A DNA stretch of 64,000 nt from Pycnococcus provasolii (lineage: Eukaryota > Chlorophyta > Pseudoscourfieldiophyceae > Pseudoscourfieldiales): the NCBI GenBank assembly GCA_049487715.1, contig CP150551.1, positions 62,001 through 126,000 on the forward strand, written 5' to 3'. A program made the translations under genes and the position numbers. The notes below the pieces were generated by a model, which had not been told where the DNA came from, searched no databases, and worked only from the letters and a program-made list of their open reading frames with translations. Of the stretch, positions 28,639 to 39,509 are shown piece after piece; position 1 is the stretch's first letter, and every line of letters begins with the position of its first letter.

Positions 28639-30338
28639 TTACCGTGCAGTTTTGGCGCCTCTGTGGGAAAGGCTTTTGTCGCCGTCGTCGCCGCCTAGCG
28701 CATTCGTCAGAGCGACTCGCATATCACGCGGCGCTGGAAATGACTCACGTCCCTTTTCTGGCGGGTGAGGTACCCAGCGGCTTGGGATTGGCAAGTCTCG
28801 CACCGTGTCAAGCATTGCTCGAATCTCGCCCTCGCGCTTGTGCTTCGAGTGCTCGAGACGCGCGTACGTGCTCTTCGTGAGCGCCGAGCGAAGCAGAGGC
28901 GTGTGCTTGCGGAATGTCACGAGCTCCTTGCGCTGGCTCTCGACGAGCGCCTGCAGTTTAGCATGCTCCTCGCTAAGGATTTCGTAATTCGTCACCAGCG
29001 CATCGTGCTGTTGACGTAGCGTTGACAGTGCGCGCTCCGTCGCCTCGAGGCGTGCGCGGCATTCGGCATGCGCCTCACGCTCTCTCGTCAGCTCTTCGGT
29101 GGTCCACTCCAGGTCGTGCGTGAGCTGCTCGCACCGCGCCTCGGAAGCCTCGAGGCGCTGTGTGAGGTCATCGTTGCGATCCTCCGTGTCGTGCAACGTT
29201 GCCGTGAGCTCGCGCGTCTCGTCGTACAGTTCCTCAACCTGCAGCTGCCTTCTCGCCGCATCCTCGAGCGCGATGGCTCGCTCCTGCGCAGAGTCGAACG
29301 ACTGCTTCGACAGGCGTTCGGCGAAGTGCCGCTCCGCCTGCAGCTCTCGTCCGAGCAGAGCGATCTGCGAGCCCGCGTCGTCGCCGCGCTCGGAGTACAG
29401 GCTGATGCGGTACGTCATGTCGAGGTTGCGCTGCATGAGCGGCTCGATGCGACTTGCCATAGCCTCTCTCTCGACGTCGCTCACCTCTCTTCTTCGTTTC
29501 TCGTCTTGGAGCTTTTTGTTTAACTTCGTCTCCTCCTTTCTCAGCTTCTGCAGCGCCATGTTCTGCTGGCCAACCCTTGCCCACGAGAGCGCCCTGGCAA
29601 CGCGTTCTTTTCTGTAGAGATTCTGCATTTTCTTGAACCTGTCGTTCATGGCCCGTCCGTCGTCGGCGAGCGTTTTATTAGCCGCCCGCGTCTGCGAGTG
29701 CGATTCTCTCTCCTGCGCGAGTTTCTGCGCAACCATGCGCTGCTTCTCCTCCGCGGCGTCAACAAGTTTCTGGCAGTCCCTCGCGTCACCTTGCCTGAGG
29801 TCGTGCGCGTTTGCAAGTTCCGCGGTGAGTTCCCTCACTCTCGTCTGCAGCTGGTAAACGAGCGCGACGGCATCTGCGTGAGCGAGTCCCGCTTGAGAGG
29901 CTTCGTACGCGTCGACTTCGTACCCTCCTCCTCCCCTCCTCCTCCTCCATTGTCTTGCATGTTCATGTTCGCAGCCTCGTATCCCGCCGCGAGTATGGCG
30001 CGTTCCATCGCGGGGTCGAGAAGAGGTTCCGAAGACGAGGAGTCAACGGAGTGGTTGATGTTTTGCTGCCCCGCGTTTCGCATCCTGGAATTTGCATAGT
30101 TTCCTTCGGACTCCTGCATATACGACCAGTCGCCGCCGGACACGGTAACGATGGACTGTCCGTCCGAGCGCGCGGTGACTGGCGGCGTGCTTCTGTATAG
30201 CAGCCCCCCGTAAGGGCCTAACGACGTGCGCGACGTTCCACTTGTGTGTCCCCCCGACCCGGCACGCAGCCGATGACTACTATTGTGGTGACTACTACTA
30301 CTATTGTTATTATTATTATTATTATTATTATGAGACAT
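28639..30338 (-). CDS. Coiled-coil protein (two overlapping frames, probably one gene)
   Basis: From the ATG at 30338 a first frame encodes an Asn-rich start (MSHNNNN..), a Ser-rich region and SEPLLDPAMERAILAAGYEAANM, then becomes Gly/Glu repeats. A second frame, overlapping from about 29935, reads YEVDAYEASQAGLAHADAVA into VYQLQTRVRELTAELANAHD and a ~400-residue coiled coil (QNLYRKERVARALSWARV, LSTLRQQHDALVTNYEILSE) to the stop at 28639. The two need one extra base, or loss of two, at the GGA-rich run around the C4 of the plus strand at 29933-29936; with one added base the length is 567 codons. No enzyme motif is present. A ciliary or cytoskeletal role is possible but not shown. Confidence 0.7.
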
Positions 30339-30991
30339 ATTTATTTATATGAGCCCTAGAGAAAGAAACTGCGCATATAACCACCTGCAGGAACCACACC
30401 CTGGAAACCTTAAAGTTAAGAACCTTAAGAAACAGCGAGAACAGCTTAAGGAAACCAATACTGTAATATTGTCAGCTGGAAAGGTTTTACCGGGGATCGG
30501 ACGAAACAAACAGACCCACCTGGAGGGGTGCCCCTGAGGTGCGATGCGAAAACCCAAACACTGGAAATAAGGTATGTAACCTTAAGGTTAGTCCATTACT
30601 GTATGGCGACCTCCTTCCTAGTCCTTACCTGTTTCACTGTATGGCGTGGTCGAGTAAGTTTACAGTAGTTGACGAGAACAGTTGACCTATGTATCCCTTA
30701 TGAGCCTCTTCTTTGCAAGGGGTGACCGCCTGACCGGTGGAGTGTTTTGAGGGAGGGGAGTGGAGGGTGACCGGTGTTGTTATCTCCCTTCGACCTTGGT
30801 CAAACTCCAATCTCCCCTACCACAACCGCCCATCGCCAACCCCGAACTGGATTTTAACTGGATTCTTCACCTTTTTTTTTTTTTTTCTAACCCCTTTAAG
30901 GTTAAGAGGTTCCTAAGAGGAACCTTCGATCGGAAGGAAATACGTTTCATCGCCCGTTTCCGTTTCGGAAACATTCTTCGGCCACAACGTC
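30339..30991. other. Divergent spacer, 0.65 kb, no gene seen
   Basis: It has AACCTTAAG/CTTAAGG motifs (about 30405-30440, 30578), several TGTATGGCG copies (30598-30645) and a 15-bp T run at about 30872. No telomere-type tract is seen, unlike most other 5' spacers in the window. Confidence 0.4.
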
Positions 30992-31044
30992 ATGTCCGTC
31001 AACATGGCGCACGCCGGTGATTCCACGACGTCCACTCCTCCCTT

Positions 31045-31076
<32 letters not shown>

Positions 31077-33427
31077 CAGTAGTAGTAGTAGTAGTAAGTG
31101 AGTCATTAAATGAAAAGAAAAAACAAGGCAACCTTTTGTTTACGGCTTCTCAGTATAAGAAAGCTTCTCATGTATACGTCGACGCTTTGGACACAATGGC
31201 TTCGCAAATACACGAATACTTCAGAGGATCAGATACGCTACTCCGTGCCCGACTCGCCATCGAACACGCGAAACACCTCGTCGCAACAACCACTAAGGAA
31301 CAGAGAGAAGCGAAACTGGAACTGCTCAAGTCACGCGTCAACGACTACGTCAACCTCGCCGACTCGTACAAGGCGAAAAATAAACACAAAAAGGAGGCGC
31401 AGGCGAGAGAAACCGCAAAAGAATTTCACGAAAAAGTTAAAAGGGCTACCACAGAACCTGACGCGGCAATCGACCTCGACCCGCTCGTCATGGCGTGCAG
31501 AGCAAGACACAAAATGGCCGCAGAGGCGTCGACGTCGACATCAGCATCAGCGGACACAGGCCAGGAGAGCGACGAAAACAACACGCTCGTTAACAGCCTG
31601 CTCGCGCGTGCGGGAATGTTCGCGCACGCAACCAACTTAGCTTCCAACCTCGCCGCAAGCCACCTAGAACTCGGCGAGTGGCGGCAGGCTGCCAGCGCCG
31701 CAAGGCAGGCGATCGCGTGGGATGTGAGAAATATCAAGGCGCACGTCAGACTCGCGAGGTCGCTCGAAAACCTCGGAGAATGGCAGGAGGCCAGTGAGGC
31801 TGTCGATGATGCGGAAAAGGCATTGCGCGAGGTTGCTGAGGAAGAGGAGGACGATGAGAGGCGGAATGCGTTGAAGATACCACCACAGCTTGTGGATCTG
31901 CGCGCTCGAATGCAGAGGCAGCTTGCAGCACGAATAGCGAACCGTATTCAGGAGACGCGGGCGATGCAGGCGTCCATGGGCGACTTAGGTCTCTCCGGCG
32001 ACGGCACGAACGCGCCGGATGTGGATGTGTTCAAAGGTTCGAAGCCTGCAGAGCTGCAGATTCCGTCGTACCTGGAACCGGAGTCGCTGCAGGCGGTTGT
32101 GGAGAAGGAGGAGATTACCGAAGATGAGATGCGTGCCGTGCAACTCGCGGCTTTCGTGATTGCGGCGAAGCACATCACGGATGCCGTGCAGCAGCCGACG
32201 TCATCCGCGGGACCTGCACAGCCTTCGCGAACGCAGCCGAGATCGCGCGAGCCCGTCGCGCTCGTGGATCAGGATGGCAATCCGGTGGAATCCAAGGTGG
32301 TGCTCCCCGACGACGAACCCGTGCTGGACTACGAGTGGATCGTGTGCGCGCTCGCGAGAGAGGCGCCCACACGCTTCGCGCGACGCGACTACAATAAAGC
32401 TGGACAGCGTGAAGACGATCCACCTCCAACAGCCGCCAGCATCGCGGAGGCACAGGCGGAGTCCATTGCAATGTGCACCGATGGTGGCACCGAGGGTGCG
32501 CTAGCAGCTCTCGACGCGATGTGCGCATGCGCGGACGAGGTTGGCGGCCGTGTGTCGCGTCTATGGCTCGCGTGGAACGTAATCGTGCGCATGCCACTCT
32601 GCTGCTACTACTCGTTCGGCGTTCCCACGCACGCTTCCCTTGCCGCGATCGCAGACTACGTGCACGGCACGGGACTGAAAGGCGTGGTGGAGGTTGGAGC
32701 AGGAACCGGCTACTGGGCGCACCTGCTGTCGACGCATTACGGCGTGGACGTCGTCGCGTTCGACGCCAATGCCGGAGGCGACGTTCTCGCGAGATCAGCT
32801 GGCGGCACGGGACCACCGATGGGCACGAAGCTCCACCACGTGTCCTGGTTCGACGTGAAGCGAGGCGACGCCGCGACGTCCGTCGCTTCGCACAGCGACC
32901 GCGCGCTTCTGCTTTGCTGGCCATCTCCTCCGCCGACTCGAGATGGCGACGACATGGCGTTGGATGCTTTGAATGCATACAGGGGCGACATGGTGTTTTA
33001 CGTTGGCGAGTGGGAGGCTGGCGGCGTGTGGCAGTTTGGCAACGAGGTGGAATCTGAGACTCTTGGATATCGAGATCCGGAGGAGGTGGTTGGTGGCGTT
33101 GGTCGTGGTGGTGACGAGGACGATGGCGTGCTTCGCGTTCCTCAGTGTGCCACAGGTTCGTTTGCATTTCGCAGGCAGCTTGCGGAGACGTTTGGACGTG
33201 TGGAGGTGGTTTGGATTCGGCGCTGGCCTGGCGTGTACGATAGCCTATCCGTGTGGCAGCGCCTTCCAGACGAATCGAATGGCGCGAAGGAATCTTCCGT
33301 CGTTGACGACGACAAGGCTGCGTACACTGTGAATCACATAGACACGCAAAAGCTGATGAAGACGAGTTTAATGCCTTCGGCGCGCGAAACGCGTTTGTAC
33401 GGTGGGAAGAAGTACGGCGTATTGTAG
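30992..33427 (+). CDS. TPR-domain protein fused to a SAM-dependent methyltransferase-like domain
   Basis: An 811-aa ORF. After a Ser/Val low-complexity start come TPR-like helices (NEKKKQGNLLFTASQYKKA near residue 40, and NLAASHLELGEWRQAASAAR into IAWDVRNIKAHVRLARSLEN near 220-260). An MIT-like helical stretch (RVNDYVNLADSYKAKNKHKK) lies between them. The C-terminal half has a Rossmann glycine motif, GVVEVGAGTGYWAHLL (~565). It is followed by VDVVAFDAN, a catalytic-loop-like LLLCWPSPPP and MVFYVGEWEAGG, which matches an uncharacterised eukaryotic methyltransferase family. The substrate is unknown. The TPR part suggests a protein partner or chaperone contact. Its stop is only 33 bp from the stop of the convergent glutaredoxin-like gene. 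Confidence 0.75.
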
Positions 33428-33460
33428 TATTTACATCATGGTTGTAACATAATACATGGT

Positions 33461-34207
33461 TTATTGTTGTGCAGCAGCAGCAGCAAGTACAGCTTTTTCG
33501 ACAACTCTTTGAACTTGCTGTGCGGAAGCTCTTGGTGACGGTCTGTCTACTTGAATTTCCTCTTGCGAGTTTCCGAGGCATATGGTGATAAACGGCGTGC
33601 TGATAGCCTTTGGGTGTTCGTTTGGCAGGCGTACGATTTCCAGGTTGGCTTGGTTCAAACGAGACGCCGGGTCGTATGCGACAGCTTGCATGAACTTTTC
33701 GCACTTATTGACGAGAGCTTCGCAGAGCGGGCAGTCGTTTGTAGTATCCACATTGGTATGATTCGGCGATGTTGAGATTTCTTTCGCGTAAACTCTCACG
33801 GTAATCAAAGACTCTGATGCTGCTGCTGCTGATGAAACCGACGACGACGAGGATGATGATGACGATGATGCGCAGAGACAACGACTCCCATGAGGATAAC
33901 GAGTCTTATGAGGTTGAGTTGAATGAAAAATCGCATATCTTGATAATGACGAAACCAACAATTTTCTAAAAGAAGTTTGTGGGGAAGGGGAACGTACACC
34001 ACCCCCTCTTTGTGATACTACTGAAGAACATGAAGATAAACGCCGAGGACATGAATGTTGTTCCCTCCTGAGAAATAATCTGAGAGAAGGAGAAGAAGAA
34101 GTATTATTATGCAGACGATGAATATGATGACGGTGAGGTTGAGGTGAAGACAACCTAGAGTTTGCTGACACGGACATGGACATGGACATGCACATGGGGG
34201 GCATCAT
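33461..34207 (-). CDS. Glutaredoxin-like (DUF836-type) protein, probably organelle-targeted
   Basis: A 248-aa ORF. The first ~125 residues are rich in Ser, Arg and His with few acids, as in a plastid or mitochondrial transit peptide. The rest resembles the glutaredoxin-like DUF836 fold. It starts with the strand ITVRVYAKEI, continues with the dithiol-like CPLCEALVNKCEKFMQAV, then LEIVRLPNEHP and TPFITICLG with the cis-Pro position before Phe-Ile, and ends in a helix (AQQVQRVVEKAVLAAA). The assignment rests on motif order only. The most upstream ATG (34207) sits 2 bp from the left end of the 5.7-kb retrotransposon, so the native promoter has been displaced or lost. Internal Met codons at the N-terminus could also serve as start. 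Confidence 0.55.
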   Translation of the reverse strand: MMPPMCMSMSMSVSANSRLSSPQPHRHHIHRLHNNTSSSPSLRLFLRREQHSCPRRLSSCSSVVSQRGGGVRSPSPQTSFRKLLVSSLSRYAIFHSTQPHKTRYPHGSRCLCASSSSSSSSSSVSSAAAASESLITVRVYAKEISTSPNHTNVDTTNDCPLCEALVNKCEKFMQAVAYDPASRLNQANLEIVRLPNEHPKAISTPFITICLGNSQEEIQVDRPSPRASAQQVQRVVEKAVLAAAAAQQ

Positions 34208-34208
34208 C

Positions 34209-34451
34209 TATACGAGCGGTAGCGGGGTTTGAGCTCTAGCCTGATGGAGCGTAAACCTTGCGTTTGAGGAGCTCACGAGGATGGGCATTGTGCCGTTGAG
34301 CTGAGAAATGAACCCAATACCCTTGTAGGTACAGGGTTAAGCTAGCTTGGATCTGGAAGGAGGGGATCCGCTGTTGAGGGGAAATTGGGTTTCAAGCCGG
34401 GCAGATGGCTTAATCATGAAGGGAGGAGATGAAGTAGTTTTTTTGTAAACA
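34209..34451 (+). repeat. Split direct repeat A1
   Basis: A 243-bp unit starting TATACGAGCGG and ending GTTTTTTTGTAAACA, matching A2 at 39510-39752. Confidence 0.95.
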
Positions 34452-35817
34452 TGGCTGCGACGCCTATGGCGTCTGATGTTTCATCGACCCAGCCCAAGGG
34501 GCTGGCCTTCTATCTCCGTCAGCTGGTACGTATTTGGCCTTACAAAGAAGGCCAGCGGATACGCTTCGGAGTCATTAATCGTGCAAGGTGCTGGAGTTTT
34601 TATCTCCCTGCACCACCTGGCGCTCTTTGAGCGCGTGGTAGGGTTTCGCGCCTCTTCGAGTTGCGGAACCACTACGTTTCTCCGGTGGACGAGGGTAACA
34701 TCTTCGCCAACTTGCACGAGCGCATCGATTGGAATACTTGAGTTCATTACAGATTGATACCGAGTATACCGTAGACGACCTACTCGTGGTATCCACTGAT
34801 GTTGGTAAGTTCATCGAGGATGGAGGTAGAGCTTTAAAACTTTCCGTCCTTGCGGAGAACGACGAGAAATATGCTAGAAGTATACTGAGAGTACGCACGA
34901 CGAGGGGTTACGCCCCCTGGAGACGCTGACCAAGTTCTTTCGCCAAAAGATCTTTTCCTGAAAGTGTGGGTTGACGCGTCAGACGTATCGAGCAAGAGGA
35001 GTGCGGAGCAGCCGGTGCTTGTTAACGCTGTGCCTCCCCAAAGCCGGGGAGTGGTGTTCACAGTTCGCGGATCGGCACGACGTTCCAAGACGACAGATTC
35101 GACACGTCTCAAGGATTCGCATCAACCGTCGAGCGATCCTCGGCGAGGACCTCACGCGTGAGGAAAGCGAAGATTTCTCTGGGCTGGGCGGCTCTCCACG
35201 ACCCGCCACCGTGTCGAGGACACTCCCTACCTTCGGGAACCGCGCATTCTGGATCCGCCCGGTTCGTGCCCAGGTCGACACATGGAAGAGCTTCTATGGA
35301 GCGCTGCTGGGACCTCTTCTTCGAGCCCGATTTCGCGCGCCTATGGAGGTATCTCAATGGTCAGTAAGTACCGGATCGTTACTACGGCACGCCATCGGCG
35401 TGATGCGGCGATCAGTTCTCAATTGCCGGCTGATGCAGTGGGATGTAGTGCAATCGATAGAACAGAATGACTGGATGACGGGTATCGACGGATCGGACTA
35501 CTTCTTCTTTTCGCTCAGTCCGCATTGACGCGGACCTCTTTATCTGCGTGACCCGGACACCGCCGCTAAGATTGAGACCGCGGTTCTACTTTTCGGAGGA
35601 CAACAAGCGCCAGCCGTTCCCAGCGCTGTCGGTCAAGCTCAAGGCTCTTATCAACGAGAACGGGCTGAGATACTGCGACCCGGGACACCGGAGAGTGACT
35701 ATTCCACATTCAAATGCGTTGAGCCTACATCGACGATTTCAAAATGCGTCACGCTAGCCGCCTCACGCAAACAAAAATCTCAGCTGAATCGGTAATTCGA
35801 TATTTGACGACCTAGGA
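34451..35817 (+). pseudogene. Decayed gag-like and reverse transcriptase region
   Basis: A short frame opens at the ATG overlapping the A1 end (MAATPMASDVSSTQPKG) and stops at 34630. From there the sequence reads as coding only in patches across all three frames. RT landmarks are still visible: NDWMTGIDGSDYFFF at about 35460-35510, and the catalytic YIDD in AYIDDFKMRHASR at 35726-35737, followed by stop codons and a frame change into the RNase H ORF. The RT is therefore not readable as one protein. Confidence 0.75.
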
Positions 35818-38097
35818 GTGGCTGTGCACCCGAACAGATTGAGTGGGCAGCTACAGACAAGTTTCTTGAGTTACCATAAATACTTGAAACAGTGCTTGAT
35901 GTCTCGACGAGCGACGAGAGCGGATCGCGTAACATTCAGAATCCTGGACCGGACGAGTGCCGGCGGCAAGAATTGGGTACTAGACTTACAGCGCAGAGGC
36001 GGCTCCGCTTCAATGGGACTAGATGAGATAACCCATCGCATAGAAGAGTATGGCGTGCTCGTGGTGACAGAAAAGGAAGAGAGTTTGTGGGAGTCCATGG
36101 CGTCACACAGGCAAGGTAGAGGGATGATGCAGTTCTCCCGGTTTGCCAACGAAAATGACATGGCGTCACGAGAGAATGCACCCTCAGCGATATTGCTGGC
36201 ATCTGCAGGCAACAATCCAGGCCAACTTGAAACCCTGAGGAGACAGTGTCTCTATTGGCGTGGACTCTACCCCTCCGCTCAGCTGTACGTGGAGGCACCG
36301 GCCCCTCTTCAACCTGACGCACGGTGGTGGAAGTCGTTTGAACGCCTCGAGATGGTGCTCGGCGCAGCCACGGTTCGCCCCAGAGACCTTTGGTCAGCTG
36401 AGCTAGGAATGGTGCTCCTTTGGGGCTGGGCGCCGGATTCACACCCGAGCAAGGTGGTACCCTCTGCGCGCCACGTGGCGTTGAGAGGGCGAATGGTGAA
36501 CACCGACCGGCTGCCATTTCTAGATAACCGCACTATACGTCAGCTCAGCGTGTGGGACTCGAACTGGATGAGAGGGGACGTCCTCAGGCCAACGGAGATC
36601 GAAGCCGCAAAAGGTCTCCCTCAAGGTGTGATGCGTCACGCTCCCTCCGAATGGGCGAGCGAGCTGGCGGCTCGATGTTCGTATCCTCGTCTATACGAAG
36701 CAGCGTTTAAGCATGTGCACGCAGCGACGGATGGCGGGATACGCGTACCAAGGATCGAACTAGCTAGCGTGATTGGACAAATTCAATGGGTGTCGGTCGT
36801 GGATCCCCCTCTCCGACAGCTGCTAGCAGACTTGTATCCGGCGCGAGATTCCTTTGAGAATCCGCGCTTGGCTGAGATGCACGGCAAAGCTCCATGGCTT
36901 CCACGAGTCCGCGTGCGTCTTAGTCAGCAAGATGAGTCCACACTGCGCAAGTTGCAAGGTCGAATCTTGCAGGAGACCACACGCCCTTTGGATCTGCACC
37001 CGGGAGATATCTGTCCTGGCCTATGGGATGCTCGGCGCGTCGAACTGGATGATGACTTCGACCGTCGACAGCCTGCTAATGTGCCGGGCACAGACATCGC
37101 TGTGGTGACTACGGATGCGTCAGGTTTTGGTGGCGGCGCGTGGTGGGGACCGCATCGGTATCAACACGATTACCACGCACCACGGCTAATTAAGACGACA
37201 TCGAACTTCAGAGAGGCTAATACCTTCTGTAATGCCGTCGAACATTTCGGAAAAATGGGGCTGGAAGGTCAACCTGGCAAGCCACTCCGTGTTCTGGGGC
37301 GATTGGATAACTCCGTTTTCGTTGCGGTAATCAATAAAAGGTCTTGCCGGGCGCCGCGGCTACGGAGTTGCCTGGAAAGATTGCACGAAATCGAACAAAA
37401 GTTCCACCTGAGAGTGTCAGCGCGGCACCTCTCAGGCAAACTGAACTGGTTAGCAGATGGCATATCCCGATGGAAGGTCAGCCGCGACGGAGACAACTGG
37501 ATGTTAAACCCGAAGCACTTCCAACGCATATGCCAACTCGTTGGGACTCCGGATGTGGACGCCAACGCAGACCCACTTGGTCTCAATGCTCAAGTACCGC
37601 GCTACTGGTCTGTGGTTGAAGATTGCTTCGATCAGCAGTGGCAAGGGTTACGCGTTTACATCAATCCAGCATACACGATGCTGCTACGCGTGATGGAGCA
37701 TGCCCGTCTTCAGTATGCACGGGCACCGGACTCCACGGAGCTAATATGCGTTCTTCCCGTTTGGTCCACAGGAGCGCTTAGCTGGTGGCGTTACACCAAA
37801 GGCATGAGAGTTCTCGCACGCTTTCCGGCTGGCTCGTCAGGCGTGTTCACATCACCAGAGTGGAGGGAGGAGCATGCTACAATGCCGCGCGCGCGAGTGG
37901 ACCGAGGCCCAGCCTCCTTTGATGTCATACTCACCTATCTACCCGCAACCCGAACATGCAGGAGATCAGGCACTCTCGCACGCGACAACTCTGATGGCAA
38001 GGAGAGCGGAGGCATGCTCACATTGCCCCGCTTGTCGGGAGACATGCGCCGAGACCGCGGTATTCTGTATACGATGCCGCCGGGTTTTGTGCTTTAA
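35818..38097 (+). CDS. DIRS pol: RNase H region and C-terminal DIRS domain
   Basis: This is a 759-codon open frame with no ATG at its left edge (GTG at 35818), so it is the continuation of pol. It begins in the RT connection (LGVAVHPNRLSGQ). It has RNase H motifs TTDASGFGGGAWWGP (first Asp), the FREANTFCNAVEHF helix (Glu) and GRLDNSVFVAVINK (Asp), and then LSGKLNWLADGISRWK, typical of DIRS elements. The segment DVDANADPLGLNAQVPRYWS onward is the domain that follows RNase H in this order. The last ~75 residues overlap the recombinase ORF in another frame, as is usual for these elements. Confidence 0.8.
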   Translation: MAVHPNRLSGQLQTSFLSYHKYLKQCLMSRRATRADRVTFRILDRTSAGGKNWVLDLQRRGGSASMGLDEITHRIEEYGVLVVTEKEESLWESMASHRQGRGMMQFSRFANENDMASRENAPSAILLASAGNNPGQLETLRRQCLYWRGLYPSAQLYVEAPAPLQPDARWWKSFERLEMVLGAATVRPRDLWSAELGMVLLWGWAPDSHPSKVVPSARHVALRGRMVNTDRLPFLDNRTIRQLSVWDSNWMRGDVLRPTEIEAAKGLPQGVMRHAPSEWASELAARCSYPRLYEAAFKHVHAATDGGIRVPRIELASVIGQIQWVSVVDPPLRQLLADLYPARDSFENPRLAEMHGKAPWLPRVRVRLSQQDESTLRKLQGRILQETTRPLDLHPGDICPGLWDARRVELDDDFDRRQPANVPGTDIAVVTTDASGFGGGAWWGPHRYQHDYHAPRLIKTTSNFREANTFCNAVEHFGKMGLEGQPGKPLRVLGRLDNSVFVAVINKRSCRAPRLRSCLERLHEIEQKFHLRVSARHLSGKLNWLADGISRWKVSRDGDNWMLNPKHFQRICQLVGTPDVDANADPLGLNAQVPRYWSVVEDCFDQQWQGLRVYINPAYTMLLRVMEHARLQYARAPDSTELICVLPVWSTGALSWWRYTKGMRVLARFPAGSSGVFTSPEWREEHATMPRARVDRGPASFDVILTYLPATRTCRRSGTLARDNSDGKESGGMLTLPRLSGDMRRDRGILYTMPPGFVL

Positions 38098-39309
38098 ATG
38101 CCATGGCTTGCCGGCGATGCCGCCGGCACCAGTGTGCGTGTGTGCGATCTGCCTCGCCGGCACACACGAACCAAATGATCTACCGCTGGACGAACGCGGT
38201 ACACGATTGCGTCGCCGTATGCGCGTGGGCTTAGCGAAGCTGTATCTGATCGCGATGCATAATCGGAATCGCAAGGCTACACACGGCCAACACCTGGCTG
38301 GTGTGCGCGCACTCCAACGCTTCGGCGATCTCATCAACAGACGGGTGCTCCCCTGCACCGCAGTCACGATGCGGGAGTTTATCATGCACGAGCTCGCTAC
38401 ACTCAAGCTAGACTCGAGCACGGTTTCTGCGCACGTGGCAGGTGTATCTGCATGGCATGCATATGTCTCGGACTCAGTGAAACTTGCGTTCCCTGACCAG
38501 GATTACCGGATGCCTAATCCATGCAAACATGAGCTGATTCGGGATTTGCTCGCGGTGGCTCGCGCGGTGTACAAGAAGGCTAGCAAAGCCACGCAGGCAT
38601 TGGAACTCGGGGAGGCTCGCAAAATGCTCGCATCCTTTTCGACTTCAGTCCCTGATCAACATCGGCGCTTATGTATAATGCTGCCATTGGTGGCAATGCT
38701 CCGTCAAGGCGCGACCAAGAGATTGATCGTGAGATACAAGATCGTTGATGAGGGGGCAGGGCACGCACGTCAGGTGCATTTTCTACCCGGGTCTGATATC
38801 TGGATCGAATATGAGCCGGATGGCCGCCCATATCTGTGCATCAATGTTGATACGGACAAAAATATCAAAGCCGGTGGAGGTCGCATTGCGGTAGTGCCGT
38901 GCGACATACCTGCGCTTGGCATTCGCCCGGTCGATGATGTGCTGTCTTATATTCTGGAAGCGCGGCCACCAAATGGGCCCTGCTGGTTTCTTCCTGTCTG
39001 CTCCGAAGTCGGTCAAGTTGATGACCTTCAACTCTGGAATGTACACCGGGTTCGCGCGTGTATGGAGGGACACTTTTCGCAAATTGTTCCCGACTGCGCT
39101 TGATCGAAAAATTGCCTCCCCAGAGCGGCCGCAAAACGCTTGCGACTTTGCTCTGGAACGACGGTTACTGCCGACGTTTTGTAGCTGATGTGGGTGCTTG
39201 GTTCTGCAAAAGCGATGCGGTGGATCTCTACTTTGCCACATCTAGGGAGCGCATTCTCTTTGCGCTCCGGCACTTGGGCGAGGGCTCTGGGTTCTCCTCG
39301 CGTCGCTGA
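37874..39309 (+). pseudogene. Tyrosine recombinase of the DIRS element, frameshifted
   Basis: The first frame (ATG 37874, stop 39103) gives a Cys-rich zinc-finger-like N-terminus (CPACRETC..CIRCRRVLCFKC) and the recombinase core, with the first catalytic Arg in AMLRQGATKRL. Recombinase similarity then moves to another frame (YTGFARVWRDTFRKLFP, about 39040-39110). It moves again to a third frame (SGRKTLATLLWNDGYCRRF, then AVDLYFATSRERI with the likely nucleophile Tyr), ending at 39309. Two frame changes thus separate the catalytic Arg from the Tyr, so this copy should be inactive as sequenced. Confidence 0.8.
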
Positions 39310-39367
39310 TTTCTGATTGCCCGTTCCCTCTTTGGCCCTCCCTCCCTCCCTTTACCGTTTGGCGGTT

Positions 39368-39509
39368 GGTGGTCGCCTCCTTGTGAGGTGCCCGAAAGGG
39401 CTTCGGCTCGGCTCTCCGGATGCCAGCCGTTGACTGCGGAGGCGGGAATTTGAGGTTTTGGCAATCACATCAGCGTTTAGGCAATCCCTATCCTTGGGGG
39501 CTACTCAAA
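39368..39509 (+). repeat. Split direct repeat B1
   Basis: A 142-bp unit (GGTGGTCGCCTCC..GGGGGCTACTCAAA) abutting A2 directly and matching B2 at 39769-39910. Confidence 0.95.
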
